From: UBA7672 sp963738625
GTDB taxonomy: Bacteria > Pseudomonadota > Alphaproteobacteria > Caulobacterales > Hyphomonadaceae
NCBI GenBank assembly: GCA_963738625.1
Contig: CAVTXH010000003.1
Coordinates: 62,001-126,000 of the forward strand
DNA length: 64,000 bases
Direction of reading: 5' to 3'
Shown here: piece by piece, positions 1 through 7,333 of the stretch
Layout of the letters: every line of letters begins with the position of its first letter
How positions within the stretch are numbered: the stretch's first letter is position 1
Notes under the pieces: model-generated
Database searches by the model: none
Seen by the model: the letters and a program-made list of their open reading frames with translations, nothing else
What the model was told of the DNA's origin: nothing
Translations under genes and position numbers: made by a program

Positions 1-34
1 GGTGAGACCCGCGTAAACCAATTGGGCGAACCCG

Positions 35-211
35 ATGCTCGCAGCCGCCGCCCTCCTCTTCGACGCTGTCGCCAGGTCGCCAAGCCCCGAGGAACAGCGT
101 ATCGGCGTCTACGTCCTCGCGGCGATCGTCGGCCTCACAACCTCCGGCATCATCTCCTGCGCCAAGGAAGCCAGGATAGCCGCCAAAGCCCGTGAGGCTG
201 CACGGCTGTAA
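35..211 (+). CDS. Small hypothetical membrane protein (58 aa)
   Basis: Open frame from ATG to TAA, with an in-frame stop upstream (TAA at 14-16), so it is complete. The product has an alanine-rich N-terminus, a hydrophobic stretch around residues 25-42 containing VYVLAAIVGLTTSGIIS, and a basic, alanine-rich tail. This fits a single membrane-spanning small protein. No family is recognised. The Shine-Dalgarno is weak, so it may be a chance frame in high-GC DNA. Confidence 0.3.
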   Translation: MLAAAALLFDAVARSPSPEEQRIGVYVLAAIVGLTTSGIISCAKEARIAAKAREAARL

Positions 212-247
212 ACCCATCCTCAATTCGGGTTTCCTAGTGTCCGGCCC

Positions 248-1180
248 ATGCGGGCCCACGCATTAACTCTTGTCCTTGCCGCCGCCCTCGCCGCGCCCTC
301 CGCGTTCGGGGACGCCGCGATCGCGCAGGTCGAGCGCATGTTCCTCGAGCGCACCGCCATCGCCGCCGCCGACAAGGCCTGCAATCTCTTCACCGAAGGC
401 GAGCGTCTCGCGCTCAAGTCCGGCCTCTACCAGTCCGAAGGCGAACTCCTGCGCGCCAACTACGATCCTGCGAAGATGGACAGGCTCGCGAACGAAGTTC
501 GCGTGCACGCCAAGGCGCTGGGCTGCGATCACCCGTCCGTCCTCGAAGTCGCCGGCACGATCCGCTCCAGCTATCGCCAGTTCGCCAAGACCAATTTCCT
601 CGAATACCCTGCCGCCAACTCCACCTGGGGCGCCTCGCGTTCCGAGCATGACGTCTGGGCTGTGAACCAGCTCGACAAGGCAACCGACATCACGCTCGGC
701 CTCCGCCGCGAGAGCGGGGAGAAGCCCGAAGCCTTCACTCTGGCCGTCGCCATCCCGTGGACCAAGCTGGCGCCGTCCACCGTCCAACTCTACATGCGCG
801 ACACCAACAAGATGGGCGATGCGTGGCTGCCGAAACTCTTCGGGCCCGAAGCCAAGCCGACGCCCGCCGCACGCTCCGTCTCTCGCCCCGAATGGGCGGG
901 ACGCGTCGAGGAGTTCGAGGACAATGTCGGCGACTATTATCTGGTATATTATTTCAGCCCGTCGGCGATCGAGCGGATCGAGATGCTGGATCCGCGGGAA
1001 GCGGTGCAGCTTGAGATCACGCCCAACCCGCTGAAGAAGGACAAGACGCCCGTGCGCGTCAATTTCGAGGTCGGCGACATCCGCGCAGCGCACGCTTTCG
1101 CCATGATCCCCAAGCCGCCCGTCTCGGCCCTCGCCGCGGCGGGCGCGACAACCGCCGCCGCGCCGCCCTCCGGCCACTAG
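248..1180 (+). CDS. Hypothetical secreted protein (310 aa)
   Basis: The N-terminus is a plausible Sec signal peptide: MRAHA, then LTLVLAAALAAPSAFG, with likely cleavage after about residue 21. The mature part is mixed helical and soluble-looking, with a cysteine near residue 45 and another near 93 (ALGCDHP). It ends in an alanine/proline-rich low-complexity tail. No enzyme motif or known family was recognised, so function is unknown and a periplasmic location is inferred from the leader. It stands alone on the plus strand, 73 bp upstream of the GST gene. The ATG was chosen because it directly precedes the signal peptide. Confidence 0.7.
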   Translation: MRAHALTLVLAAALAAPSAFGDAAIAQVERMFLERTAIAAADKACNLFTEGERLALKSGLYQSEGELLRANYDPAKMDRLANEVRVHAKALGCDHPSVLEVAGTIRSSYRQFAKTNFLEYPAANSTWGASRSEHDVWAVNQLDKATDITLGLRRESGEKPEAFTLAVAIPWTKLAPSTVQLYMRDTNKMGDAWLPKLFGPEAKPTPAARSVSRPEWAGRVEEFEDNVGDYYLVYYFSPSAIERIEMLDPREAVQLEITPNPLKKDKTPVRVNFEVGDIRAAHAFAMIPKPPVSALAAAGATTAAAPPSGH

Positions 1181-1253
1181 CACGAAGCGCCACGCACCGA
1201 TTGCCCGCCCGTTAACCCTGTCCTAGAGTCTCCCCCTACCGGGAGATCCACCC

Positions 1254-1850
1254 ATGCTTCGACTGCACCACGCGCCGCGCTCGCGCTCTTCCCGCATTCT
1301 CTGGCTGCTCGAGGAACTCGCGGCCGACTACCAGGTCGTCTACACCAATATCGAGCGCCAGGACGGCTCAGGCGCCGAGGACGAGGCCAATCCGCACCCC
1401 GACAAGAAAGTTCCCGCCCTCGTCCACAACGGTGCGCTGATAACGGAATCCGCCGCCATCGTGCTCTACCTCACGGATCTCTATCCCAAGGCCGACCTCG
1501 GCCCGCAGCCAGGCGATCCCAAGCGCGGCGAATACCTCGCCTGGCTGTTCTACTATTCCGGCGTGATCGAGCCCGTGGTCACCTTCGAGTTCGCTGGCCT
1601 GGGCGAGAACCCGGCGCTGGTGCGCACCTTCCGCGGCAAGGCGGAGATGGAACGCCGCCTGCTCGACGCGCTACGGCACGGTCCGTACCTTCTGGGAGAC
1701 AAGTTCTCCGGCGCCGATCTTCTCGTCGCCAGCCTCGGCGCCTGGGCGAGGCCGATGCTGCCTACCGGCACACTGGTCGACGAATATCTCGCCCGCTGCA
1801 ATTCCCGGCCTGCGCTCAAGGCTTCCTTCGCCAAGGACTCGCCGCGTTAA
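1254..1850 (+). CDS. Glutathione S-transferase family protein
   Basis: A 198-residue protein with the two-domain GST fold. The N-terminal thioredoxin-like domain begins MLRLHHAPRSRSSRILWLLEEL, and a conserved cis-Pro region VPALVHNG is followed by ITESAAIVLYL, the glutathione gamma-Glu binding segment. The C-terminal half is all-helical, with GADLLVAS as the typical N-capping box. The first-strand catalytic position is serine-rich (RSRSS), as in beta-like bacterial GSTs. Length is normal. A GGGAG motif about 8 bases before the ATG supports the start. GSTs conjugate or reduce electrophiles with glutathione in the cytoplasm; the substrate cannot be deduced. Confidence 0.9.
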   Translation: MLRLHHAPRSRSSRILWLLEELAADYQVVYTNIERQDGSGAEDEANPHPDKKVPALVHNGALITESAAIVLYLTDLYPKADLGPQPGDPKRGEYLAWLFYYSGVIEPVVTFEFAGLGENPALVRTFRGKAEMERRLLDALRHGPYLLGDKFSGADLLVASLGAWARPMLPTGTLVDEYLARCNSRPALKASFAKDSPR

Positions 1851-2097
1851 TCCGGCACCTGCCCCCGCCTGGCATGATCTGATCTGGCCCGCTTCCTGCA
1901 CTCATTGTCGCGGGGATGTCCGAGCCCGGGCGATCCAGCCGGCGTGACGTCATCCGGCCAGTTCCCGGCCCTCCAGCATCCCCACCAATCTCTCTTCAAT
2001 CACGCAGTCGCACGGTTGACCTCTCCGCCTGATCGGTGAAGCTGGGATTCGCGCGCCCCATCGCGCTTCAATCCAAGCCGCAGGGTGCGCCGCGCAG

Positions 2098-2292
2098 ATG
2101 GCCGACATCGTCAATCTCAACGAACGTCGCAAGCGCAGGGCCCGCGAGCAGAAGGATGCCGACGCCGCCGCCAAGCGCCTGCTGTTCGGCCGTACGAAGG
2201 GCGAGAAGCAGCGCGAGGAAAAGGAACGCACCGCCGACGTTCGCAAGCTCGACGGCGCGCGCCGCGAGAAGGACAGCGACAAAGATCGCTAG
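2098..2292 (+). CDS. DUF4169 family protein
   Basis: A 64-residue, highly charged, helix-forming protein that begins MADIVNLNERRKRRAREQK. It continues with alternating Lys/Arg/Glu/Asp/Ala and contains the FGRTKGEK segment typical of DUF4169. The family is small, cytoplasmic, largely restricted to alphaproteobacteria and uncharacterised. Its usual ribbon-helix-helix partner was not seen next to it. The gene is convergent with the SNase-like gene, 6 bp apart. Confidence 0.85.
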   Translation: MADIVNLNERRKRRAREQKDADAAAKRLLFGRTKGEKQREEKERTADVRKLDGARREKDSDKDR

Positions 2293-2298
2293 CGGCGC

Positions 2299-2769
2299 CT
2301 AGTTCGGCGCGGGCGCAACGTTCTGCTCTGGCGGAAGATCAGGGATTGCTTCCGGGACAGCAGGCGCGGCCGGCGGCGCACACCAGTCATGCGGCGGCTC
2401 TCCGCCACCCTCGACGACGCCTCTCGCCGCCAGACCTTCCTCGATCAGCGTTTCGCCCACATCCTTGCCATCGGCCCGCACGAAGCCGTCGCAGTCCATG
2501 AACTGCAGGCAGGCCATGCCGGCCTTCCGGAACTGCACGTCCTTCGCCGCCATCAGCAGGCCGCCGAGCCGCTCCTCGGTGAGCGCGGCCAGCGCCTTCT
2601 CCACATCGCATTTCGGCGTCCTGCCATCCGGCGCATCAAGCTGGTGCAGCGTGATCTTGTGACCCTTCACGATCACATGCTCGCCGTCGACCACCGCCGT
2701 CTTGCTGGTCGGCTCACACGCGACCGCCGCCAGCGCGACCGCCGCAGCGCAGACCAGTCCTGGCTTCAT
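2299..2769 (-). CDS. SNase-fold lipoprotein, probably catalytically degenerate
   Basis: A 156-residue protein with a hydrophobic leader ending ALAAVAC, a likely lipobox with the lipidated Cys at residue 18. The mature part follows the thermonuclease (SNase, OB-fold) pattern: VVDGEHVIVKGHKITLHQLDAPD, a Cys in the CDVEKALAALTEERL segment, then VQFRKAGMACLQFMDCDGFVRADGKDVGETLIEEGLAA. The catalytic arginine normally found in the IRL.GID segment is a histidine here (TLHQLDAP), and the downstream Glu/Arg pattern is poor. Nuclease activity is therefore doubtful, and a structural or binding role is possible. The proline-rich C-terminus ends VAPAPN. Assignment to the fold is fairly safe; function is not. 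Confidence 0.7.
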   Translation of the reverse strand: MKPGLVCAAAVALAAVACEPTSKTAVVDGEHVIVKGHKITLHQLDAPDGRTPKCDVEKALAALTEERLGGLLMAAKDVQFRKAGMACLQFMDCDGFVRADGKDVGETLIEEGLAARGVVEGGGEPPHDWCAPPAAPAVPEAIPDLPPEQNVAPAPN

Positions 2770-2846
2770 TGTGTCCTCCGACCTTCCCCGCCGGCACGCT
2801 CGGACCTGCCGCGCGTGCTGTCAATCTGACGCCGCAGGAAGACGGC

Positions 2847-3314
2847 TCACACGACAAACCGGCCCTGCGCACGGAACTTCGCGATGAAGGGCGCGTAGTC
2901 CGCCGGCTGCTTCTCGGTCCTTATCCCGCCTTCGACAAAGCGCACCCAAGGCTGAGCGCTTGACGTCCAGATATCGCCGACCGGCTCCACCCAGCTTGTG
3001 TCGTCGAGCGTGCCGGCGCGCAGGCTGAGTACGCCTTTCGACGGCGCCGATCCCTGCGCGATCCGGCTGCCGCACCCGCCGCAGAACCAGCCAAAGCGCG
3101 TCGTGTGGGCGTCCGACTCCCACTCGACCCTCGCCGGCTCGCCCTTCGTGAACGCAAAAGATGCCTCCTGGATCGTGACGGAAACGTTGAACGCTGACCC
3201 GCTCACCTTCTGGCAGAATTTGCAGTGGCAGTTGTAGATCATGAACGGCGGCGCGCGTACCTCGTAGCGAAGCGCGCCGCAATGGCACCCGCCCTTCAAC
3301 GGCAACTCGACCAT
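2847..3314 (-). CDS. GFA family (Mss4-like fold) zinc protein
   Basis: A 155-residue protein with the full zinc-ligand set of the GFA family (glutathione-dependent formaldehyde-activating enzyme/CENP-V): GGCHCGALRYEV near the N-terminus, YNCHCKFCQKVSGS in the middle, and WFCGGCGSRI toward the C-terminus. Family members bind two zinc ions. Despite the family name, few have demonstrated glutathione-formaldehyde adduct formation, so no reaction is assigned. The start codon follows a run of basic DNA containing an inverted repeat (3339-3422). Length is typical. Confidence 0.88.
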   Translation of the reverse strand: MVELPLKGGCHCGALRYEVRAPPFMIYNCHCKFCQKVSGSAFNVSVTIQEASFAFTKGEPARVEWESDAHTTRFGWFCGGCGSRIAQGSAPSKGVLSLRAGTLDDTSWVEPVGDIWTSSAQPWVRFVEGGIRTEKQPADYAPFIAKFRAQGRFVV

Positions 3315-3338
3315 CGCCTTCTCCCGCTCTCCTCGTGT

Positions 3339-3422
3339 CCTTCGTGCAGCCTTTGTGTCTTGGTGTTGGTTTCTCTAAAGTGGAACACAAAGGCACAAGG
3401 CTCACACAAAGAGCACGAAGAG
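3339..3422. repeat. Imperfect inverted repeat with CTTTGTGT-type arms
   Basis: The left arm (about 3341-3366) reads TTCGTGC..CTTTGTGT..TTGGTGTT. The right arm (about 3384-3422) read in reverse complement gives CTTCGTGCTCTTTGTGT...CCTTGTGCCTTTGTGTT. It is AT-richer than its surroundings and lies between the GFA gene start and the DNA glycosylase gene end. It looks like a dispersed intergenic palindrome of the kind common in alphaproteobacterial genomes. No second copy was seen in this window. Confidence 0.5.
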
Positions 3423-3471
3423 CTCCGCACGAAAATCACCGGCCAACTGTGGTGCTGACAATCGCTGTCAG

Positions 3472-4140
3472 CTATCCCACGCTCAGCGCCAGGATCCGGC
3501 TGATCTCGCGCACCGGCCGCTTGCTCTGCTGGCGCCAGGTGTTGAACGCCGCCTGCACCGCCGCGAGATCCTTCTTCGACGTCGGCTCCTTCTCGACTAC
3601 GCCCTCGCGGATCAGCGCCTTCACCACATCCTGCGACAGGATGAAGGCATCCCACCCCTCGAAGCGCAGGAAGTACTGCACCGTCGCCCCGCCCAGCCGC
3701 GACGCATTCTTCTTCAGGTGCGCCATCAGCCCGATCTGATCCGTCTCCGGCCAGTTCGCCAGGAACTTCCCGAACGAGCCATGCTCCTTCGCGGTTGCAA
3801 CAATGAAGCGCGCATTCTCGATCGTCGCCATGATCTTCGCGCCATTGCGAACGATGCGGGTGTCCTTCAGCAGACGATCCACGTCTTCATCATTGTATGC
3901 TGCAACGCGCTTAGGATCGAACTTCTCGAACGCGATTTCAAAGCCCGGCCACTTCTTCTCGATCACCTGCCAGGAGAACCCGGAAGAAAAAACCGCCTTG
4001 GCCATGCCGGCGAGGAAGCGCGCGTCCTTGCGCTTCACAAGGTCGGTATCGATATACCATTCAGCAAGCTTCGCCGCGATACCTTTGGGACCGCCATGGT
4101 GTTTCCCCGCCATCGCCTCGATCTTGTCGAACGACTTCAT
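3472..4140 (-). CDS. DNA-3-methyladenine glycosylase I family protein
   Basis: A 222-residue protein starting MKSFDKIEAMAGKHHGG. The region AVFSSGFSWQVIEKKWPGFEIAFEKFDPKRVAAYNDEDVDRLLKDTRIVRNGAKI corresponds to the Tag-type helix-hairpin-helix glycosylase core (FQAGLSWRTILNKR... in characterised Tag proteins). Later the order NARFIVATAKEHGSFGKFLANWP is also Tag-like. The enzyme would remove 3-methyladenine from DNA in the cytoplasm. The frame is open a further 26 codons upstream, but this extension (MWRWGGCASWD...) has no family similarity, so the internal ATG at 4140 is preferred. The Tag zinc-binding Cys/His set is not obvious, which suggests the non-zinc branch. Confidence 0.8.
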   Translation of the reverse strand: MKSFDKIEAMAGKHHGGPKGIAAKLAEWYIDTDLVKRKDARFLAGMAKAVFSSGFSWQVIEKKWPGFEIAFEKFDPKRVAAYNDEDVDRLLKDTRIVRNGAKIMATIENARFIVATAKEHGSFGKFLANWPETDQIGLMAHLKKNASRLGGATVQYFLRFEGWDAFILSQDVVKALIREGVVEKEPTSKKDLAAVQAAFNTWRQQSKRPVREISRILALSVG

Positions 4141-4190
4141 GAAGCTTCCCCTGCCGAAATCCGCTTCGGCGCCGCCCGCGTAGATGTCCC

Positions 4191-4292
4191 ATGATGCGCA
4201 TCCGCCCCATCTCCACAAGGCTCACTCTGGCGATGGCGGCCATTGTGCTGGTCGCGCCGCTCGTCGCGAACCTGTTCATCGCCCGCCTCTAG
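4191..4292 (+). CDS. Putative small membrane peptide (33 aa)
   Basis: Two adjacent ATGs (4191, 4194) open a short frame of the form MMRIRPISTR, then a 19-residue hydrophobic stretch LTLAMAAIVLVAPLVANLF, then IARL and TAG. A basic N-terminus followed by one transmembrane helix is the usual plan of bacterial small membrane proteins. No clear ribosome-binding site is present, so it may be a chance frame. It lies between the divergent DNA glycosylase gene and the next membrane protein gene. Confidence 0.3.
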   Translation: MMRIRPISTRLTLAMAAIVLVAPLVANLFIARL

Positions 4293-4376
4293 CAGCGCGC
4301 GACGTAGCGGCGTATGCTGGATTGTTCTCCGCAATCGACCCTACGCTCGACCCGGACACAACAGGGGAGAGGGGAG

Positions 4377-5045
4377 ATGTTCGCAGGCCACTATGCCGCC
4401 GCCTTCGCTGCGAAAGCCGCGGAGCCCAAAGCGCCGCTCTGGACGCTCGTCGCCGGCTGCCAGCTCATCGACATCGGGTGGAGCGTCTTCATCGCGACGG
4501 GCATCGAGCGCGGCTCGTCCGACCCGTCTCTCCCCGGCAGCACGCTCGTGCTCTCGGACATGCCGTGGACGCACTCTCTCCCCGCCGTCATCGTCTGGAG
4601 CATCGTCGCCGGCTTCGCCGCAAGCGTCGCGCTGCGCGTCTCTACGCGCGTCGCGGTGATGATTGGCGCGGCGGTGTTTTCACACTGGCTGCTCGACCTC
4701 ATCGTCCACCGCCCCGACCTCGAACTCTTCCCCAATGGCCCCAAGGTCGGCCTCGCCCTGTGGAACTATCCCGTGCCGGAGCAGGCCGTCGAAATGGGGT
4801 TGCTGGCCGTCACGGGGATCTTCTGGGCCGCCTCTCGCAAGGCGCTCGGACAGAACGCCTGGCCCGCCGCCATGTTCATGACTTTCCTGGTCGTCCTGCA
4901 GATCGTCGTCATGTTCATGGGCCCCGAGCCTGGCCCCCTCGGCGCGCAGATGGGCTTCTCGGCGCTCGCCGCCTATCTGCTTGTCGTGATGCTTTCCCTG
5001 CTGGTCGACGGAAAACAGGCCAATCTGCCGCAAGCGTCTCCTTAG
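4377..5045 (+). CDS. Integral membrane protein with HxxxD-type motif
   Basis: A 222-residue protein with about six hydrophobic segments, beginning MFAGHYAAAFAAK. The motif SHWLLDLIVHRPD, in the fourth segment, resembles the His/Asp cluster of YdjM-type (DUF457) inner-membrane proteins annotated as membrane-bound metal-dependent hydrolases; the N-terminal GHY...F also fits that group. The ATG at 4377 sits 4-5 bases after a strong AGGGGAGAGGGGAG purine tract and is preferred over the longer frame from 4314. Enzymatic activity is not established for the family. It lies alone, 66 bp upstream of the OYE gene. Confidence 0.65.
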   Translation: MFAGHYAAAFAAKAAEPKAPLWTLVAGCQLIDIGWSVFIATGIERGSSDPSLPGSTLVLSDMPWTHSLPAVIVWSIVAGFAASVALRVSTRVAVMIGAAVFSHWLLDLIVHRPDLELFPNGPKVGLALWNYPVPEQAVEMGLLAVTGIFWAASRKALGQNAWPAAMFMTFLVVLQIVVMFMGPEPGPLGAQMGFSALAAYLLVVMLSLLVDGKQANLPQASP

Positions 5046-5111
5046 GCCAGCTGCATTGACGGAACGCGTCGCGCGCCCGAGATGTGAGCACTGACTCACA
5101 AAGGGCCCTGC

Positions 5112-6224
5112 ATGACCGACGTTTCGCCGCTGTTCCGGCCGTTCCGCATCCGCGGGCTCGAACTGAAGAACCGCATCGTCATGGCGCCGATGACCCGCTC
5201 GCGCTCGCCCGGCGCCGCGCCAAATGCCGATAACGTCGCCTACTACGCCCGCCGCGCCGCCGCCGATGTCGGCCTCATCCTGTCCGAAGGCACGCTGACC
5301 CGCCGCAAGGGCGCATCGAACGACGCCAACATCCCGCTGTTCTGGGGCAAGGAGCCGCTCGACGGCTGGAAGAAAGTCATCGACGCCGTCCACGCCGCCG
5401 GCGGCAGGATGGGCCCGCAGATCTGGCATCAAGGCATGAGCCGCAAGCCCGGCACCGGCCACTTCCCCGATGCGCCGAGCGACGGCCCCTCAGGCGTCAC
5501 GCTGATGGGCAAGAAGATCGCCGAGGAGCCGAGTGAAGCCGAAGTCATCGACATGGCGCAGGCCTATGCCGACGCCGCCGCCGACGCCAAGCGCCTCGGC
5601 TTCGACTGCATCGAGCTGCACGGCGCCCACGCCTACCTGATCGACGAATTCTTCTGGGAGGTGACCAACCAGCGCACGGACCGCTTCGGCGGCGCGACCA
5701 TCGCGCAGCGCGCGGAGTTCGCAGCTGAAACCATCCGCCGCTGCCGCGAGGCGATCGGCGACCTGCCGCTGCTGATCCGCATCAGCCAGTGGAAATCGGT
5801 CGACTACAACTACAAGATCGCCAGGACGCCGAAGGAGCTGGAAAGCTGGGCGCGCGTCCTCGTCGACGCCGGCGCCGACATGATCCACTGCTCGCAGCGC
5901 CGCATCTGGGAGCCGGAGTTTCCTGAAGTCGATGGACCCAACGGATTGAACCTCGCGGGCTGGGTGAAGAAGCTCACCGGCCTTCCGACCATCAGCGTCG
6001 GCTCGGTCGGTCTCTCAACGGAATTTACTGGCGCCTTCCGCGGCGAAGGCTCAGCGAAAGGCAAGCTCGACGACACCATCGCGCGCCTCGATCGCGGCGA
6101 GTTCGACCTCGTCGCGGTGGGCCGGGCGCTGCTGCAGGATCCGGAATGGGTGGTTAAGGTGAAGAGCGGCCGCTTTAACGAAACCCGCGATTACGACGCG
6201 GAAGCGCTGAAATCCTACTACTGA
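5112..6224 (+). CDS. NADH:flavin oxidoreductase, Old Yellow Enzyme family
   Basis: A 370-residue TIM-barrel flavoprotein. Features seen in order: LFRPFRIRGLELKNRIVMAPMTRSR (N-terminal FMN-binding strand), IWHQGMSRKPG, FDCIELHGAHAYLIDEFFW (substrate-binding HGAH motif), TDRFGG, and AVGRALLQDPEWVVKVKSG (C-terminal FMN phosphate-binding segment). Old Yellow Enzymes are cytoplasmic FMN enzymes that use NAD(P)H to reduce activated C=C bonds. The physiological substrate cannot be read from sequence. Length and start are typical. It is a single gene with no obvious operon partner. Confidence 0.92.
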   Translation: MTDVSPLFRPFRIRGLELKNRIVMAPMTRSRSPGAAPNADNVAYYARRAAADVGLILSEGTLTRRKGASNDANIPLFWGKEPLDGWKKVIDAVHAAGGRMGPQIWHQGMSRKPGTGHFPDAPSDGPSGVTLMGKKIAEEPSEAEVIDMAQAYADAAADAKRLGFDCIELHGAHAYLIDEFFWEVTNQRTDRFGGATIAQRAEFAAETIRRCREAIGDLPLLIRISQWKSVDYNYKIARTPKELESWARVLVDAGADMIHCSQRRIWEPEFPEVDGPNGLNLAGWVKKLTGLPTISVGSVGLSTEFTGAFRGEGSAKGKLDDTIARLDRGEFDLVAVGRALLQDPEWVVKVKSGRFNETRDYDAEALKSYY

Positions 6225-6313
6225 CCCGCCAATTCTGGTCAACCCCGCTAACCCGGCGGAAACGCTGTCCAGCCATCCTTCCCGTACTGGCGCAGGCCAT
6301 ATGAGGGCGGAAC

Positions 6314-7264
6314 ATGGGCTTGGAAAAGCAGGGCGGCGGCAGCGAGTCCATGCGCAAGCTGGTCAAGCCGGTCGCGCCCCCGAAGAGCGCCAAGAGCAAT
6401 TTCGACATGGGCTTCGCCGCCCTCGCGCTTGGCGTTGTCATGGTGTCCGCCGGCGGCGCGATGGCTGCCCCCTCGATCCTGTCCTGGGTCGGCGGCTTCT
6501 CCACGCCATCGGTCCGTCCGATCGAAACGGTTGTGGCCGGCCTTGATCGCGACGCCGCGAAAGCAGCGCTCGCCGCCGAAGCCTTCCCGGACAAACACGG
6601 CACCGCCTTCATGGCCGCGCTGGCCGAGAAGTTTCCAGACGATCACGACCGCCTGCTCGGCAGCCTTGCCGATACCGCGATGCGCGGCGGCGACCGCGAC
6701 GAGTTGAACCTGACCGTCAACACATGGCTGATCGACTTCGGTCCGCGCAACATGTCGGCGCTTGGCCGCACCGGCTCGAAGGGCTTCGATCAGGTGCTGA
6801 CCATCGCGTCGGACGGCCTAGACTTGCTAGAAGGCGCCGGCGACGGCGCCTGCACGCTGAGGTCGCTGGAGAAGCTGGTGTCCGACCCCAAGGCGCTGAC
6901 GGATCTCGCCGCCTACGGCACCAAGGCCTACGACTTCAACATGAAGACCTACCGCACGCTGATCGACCTTGCCGCGGAAGGCCGCAACGCGCCGCTGCCC
7001 GAAACGACGCTGCAGCCGCAGGACGAGCGGGCGGTGCAGAACGCCTTCTTCTCGATGCTGCGCGACCCGCAGGTCATCTCGCTGATGGAAATGGCGACTT
7101 CCGGCCGTGGCGGGCAGGAGGAAATGGCCTCCAAGATCAACGTTTGCGCGCTCGGACGCACGGTCGTCGTGAAGCTGAAAGGCCTGCCTGCCGGCACCAA
7201 GTCTCGCCTGTGGGCCAACGCGCTGCAGCAGGCCGGCATGCAGGGACGCCTCGGAAGGCTCTAA
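6314..7264 (+). CDS. Hypothetical membrane-anchored protein (316 aa)
   Basis: Starts MGLEKQGGGSESMRKLVKP after a GAGGG ribosome-binding site. A short cytoplasmic segment of about 30 residues is followed by one hydrophobic helix (MGFAALALGVVMVSAGGAMA, about residues 32-51), then a long soluble helical domain. Two cysteines (ACTLRS, NVCALG) lie far apart and could pair if the domain is periplasmic. No family was recognised. A strong intrinsic terminator follows directly (7282-7313). Confidence 0.7.
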   Translation: MGLEKQGGGSESMRKLVKPVAPPKSAKSNFDMGFAALALGVVMVSAGGAMAAPSILSWVGGFSTPSVRPIETVVAGLDRDAAKAALAAEAFPDKHGTAFMAALAEKFPDDHDRLLGSLADTAMRGGDRDELNLTVNTWLIDFGPRNMSALGRTGSKGFDQVLTIASDGLDLLEGAGDGACTLRSLEKLVSDPKALTDLAAYGTKAYDFNMKTYRTLIDLAAEGRNAPLPETTLQPQDERAVQNAFFSMLRDPQVISLMEMATSGRGGQEEMASKINVCALGRTVVVKLKGLPAGTKSRLWANALQQAGMQGRLGRL

Positions 7265-7281
7265 GCTGTTCGGAATGTGAT

Positions 7282-7313
7282 ACGGGCGCCCACGCAAGGT
7301 GAGCGCCCGTTTT
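7282..7313 (+). terminator. Rho-independent terminator
   Basis: Perfect 8-bp stem ACGGGCGC (7282-7289) / GCGCCCGT (7303-7310) with a 13-nt loop, followed by TTTTG. It ends the plus-strand hypothetical gene, 17 bp past its stop codon, and faces the end of the convergent TIR gene. Confidence 0.85.
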
Positions 7314-7333
7314 GTGTTGTCGATTGGCCTGGT

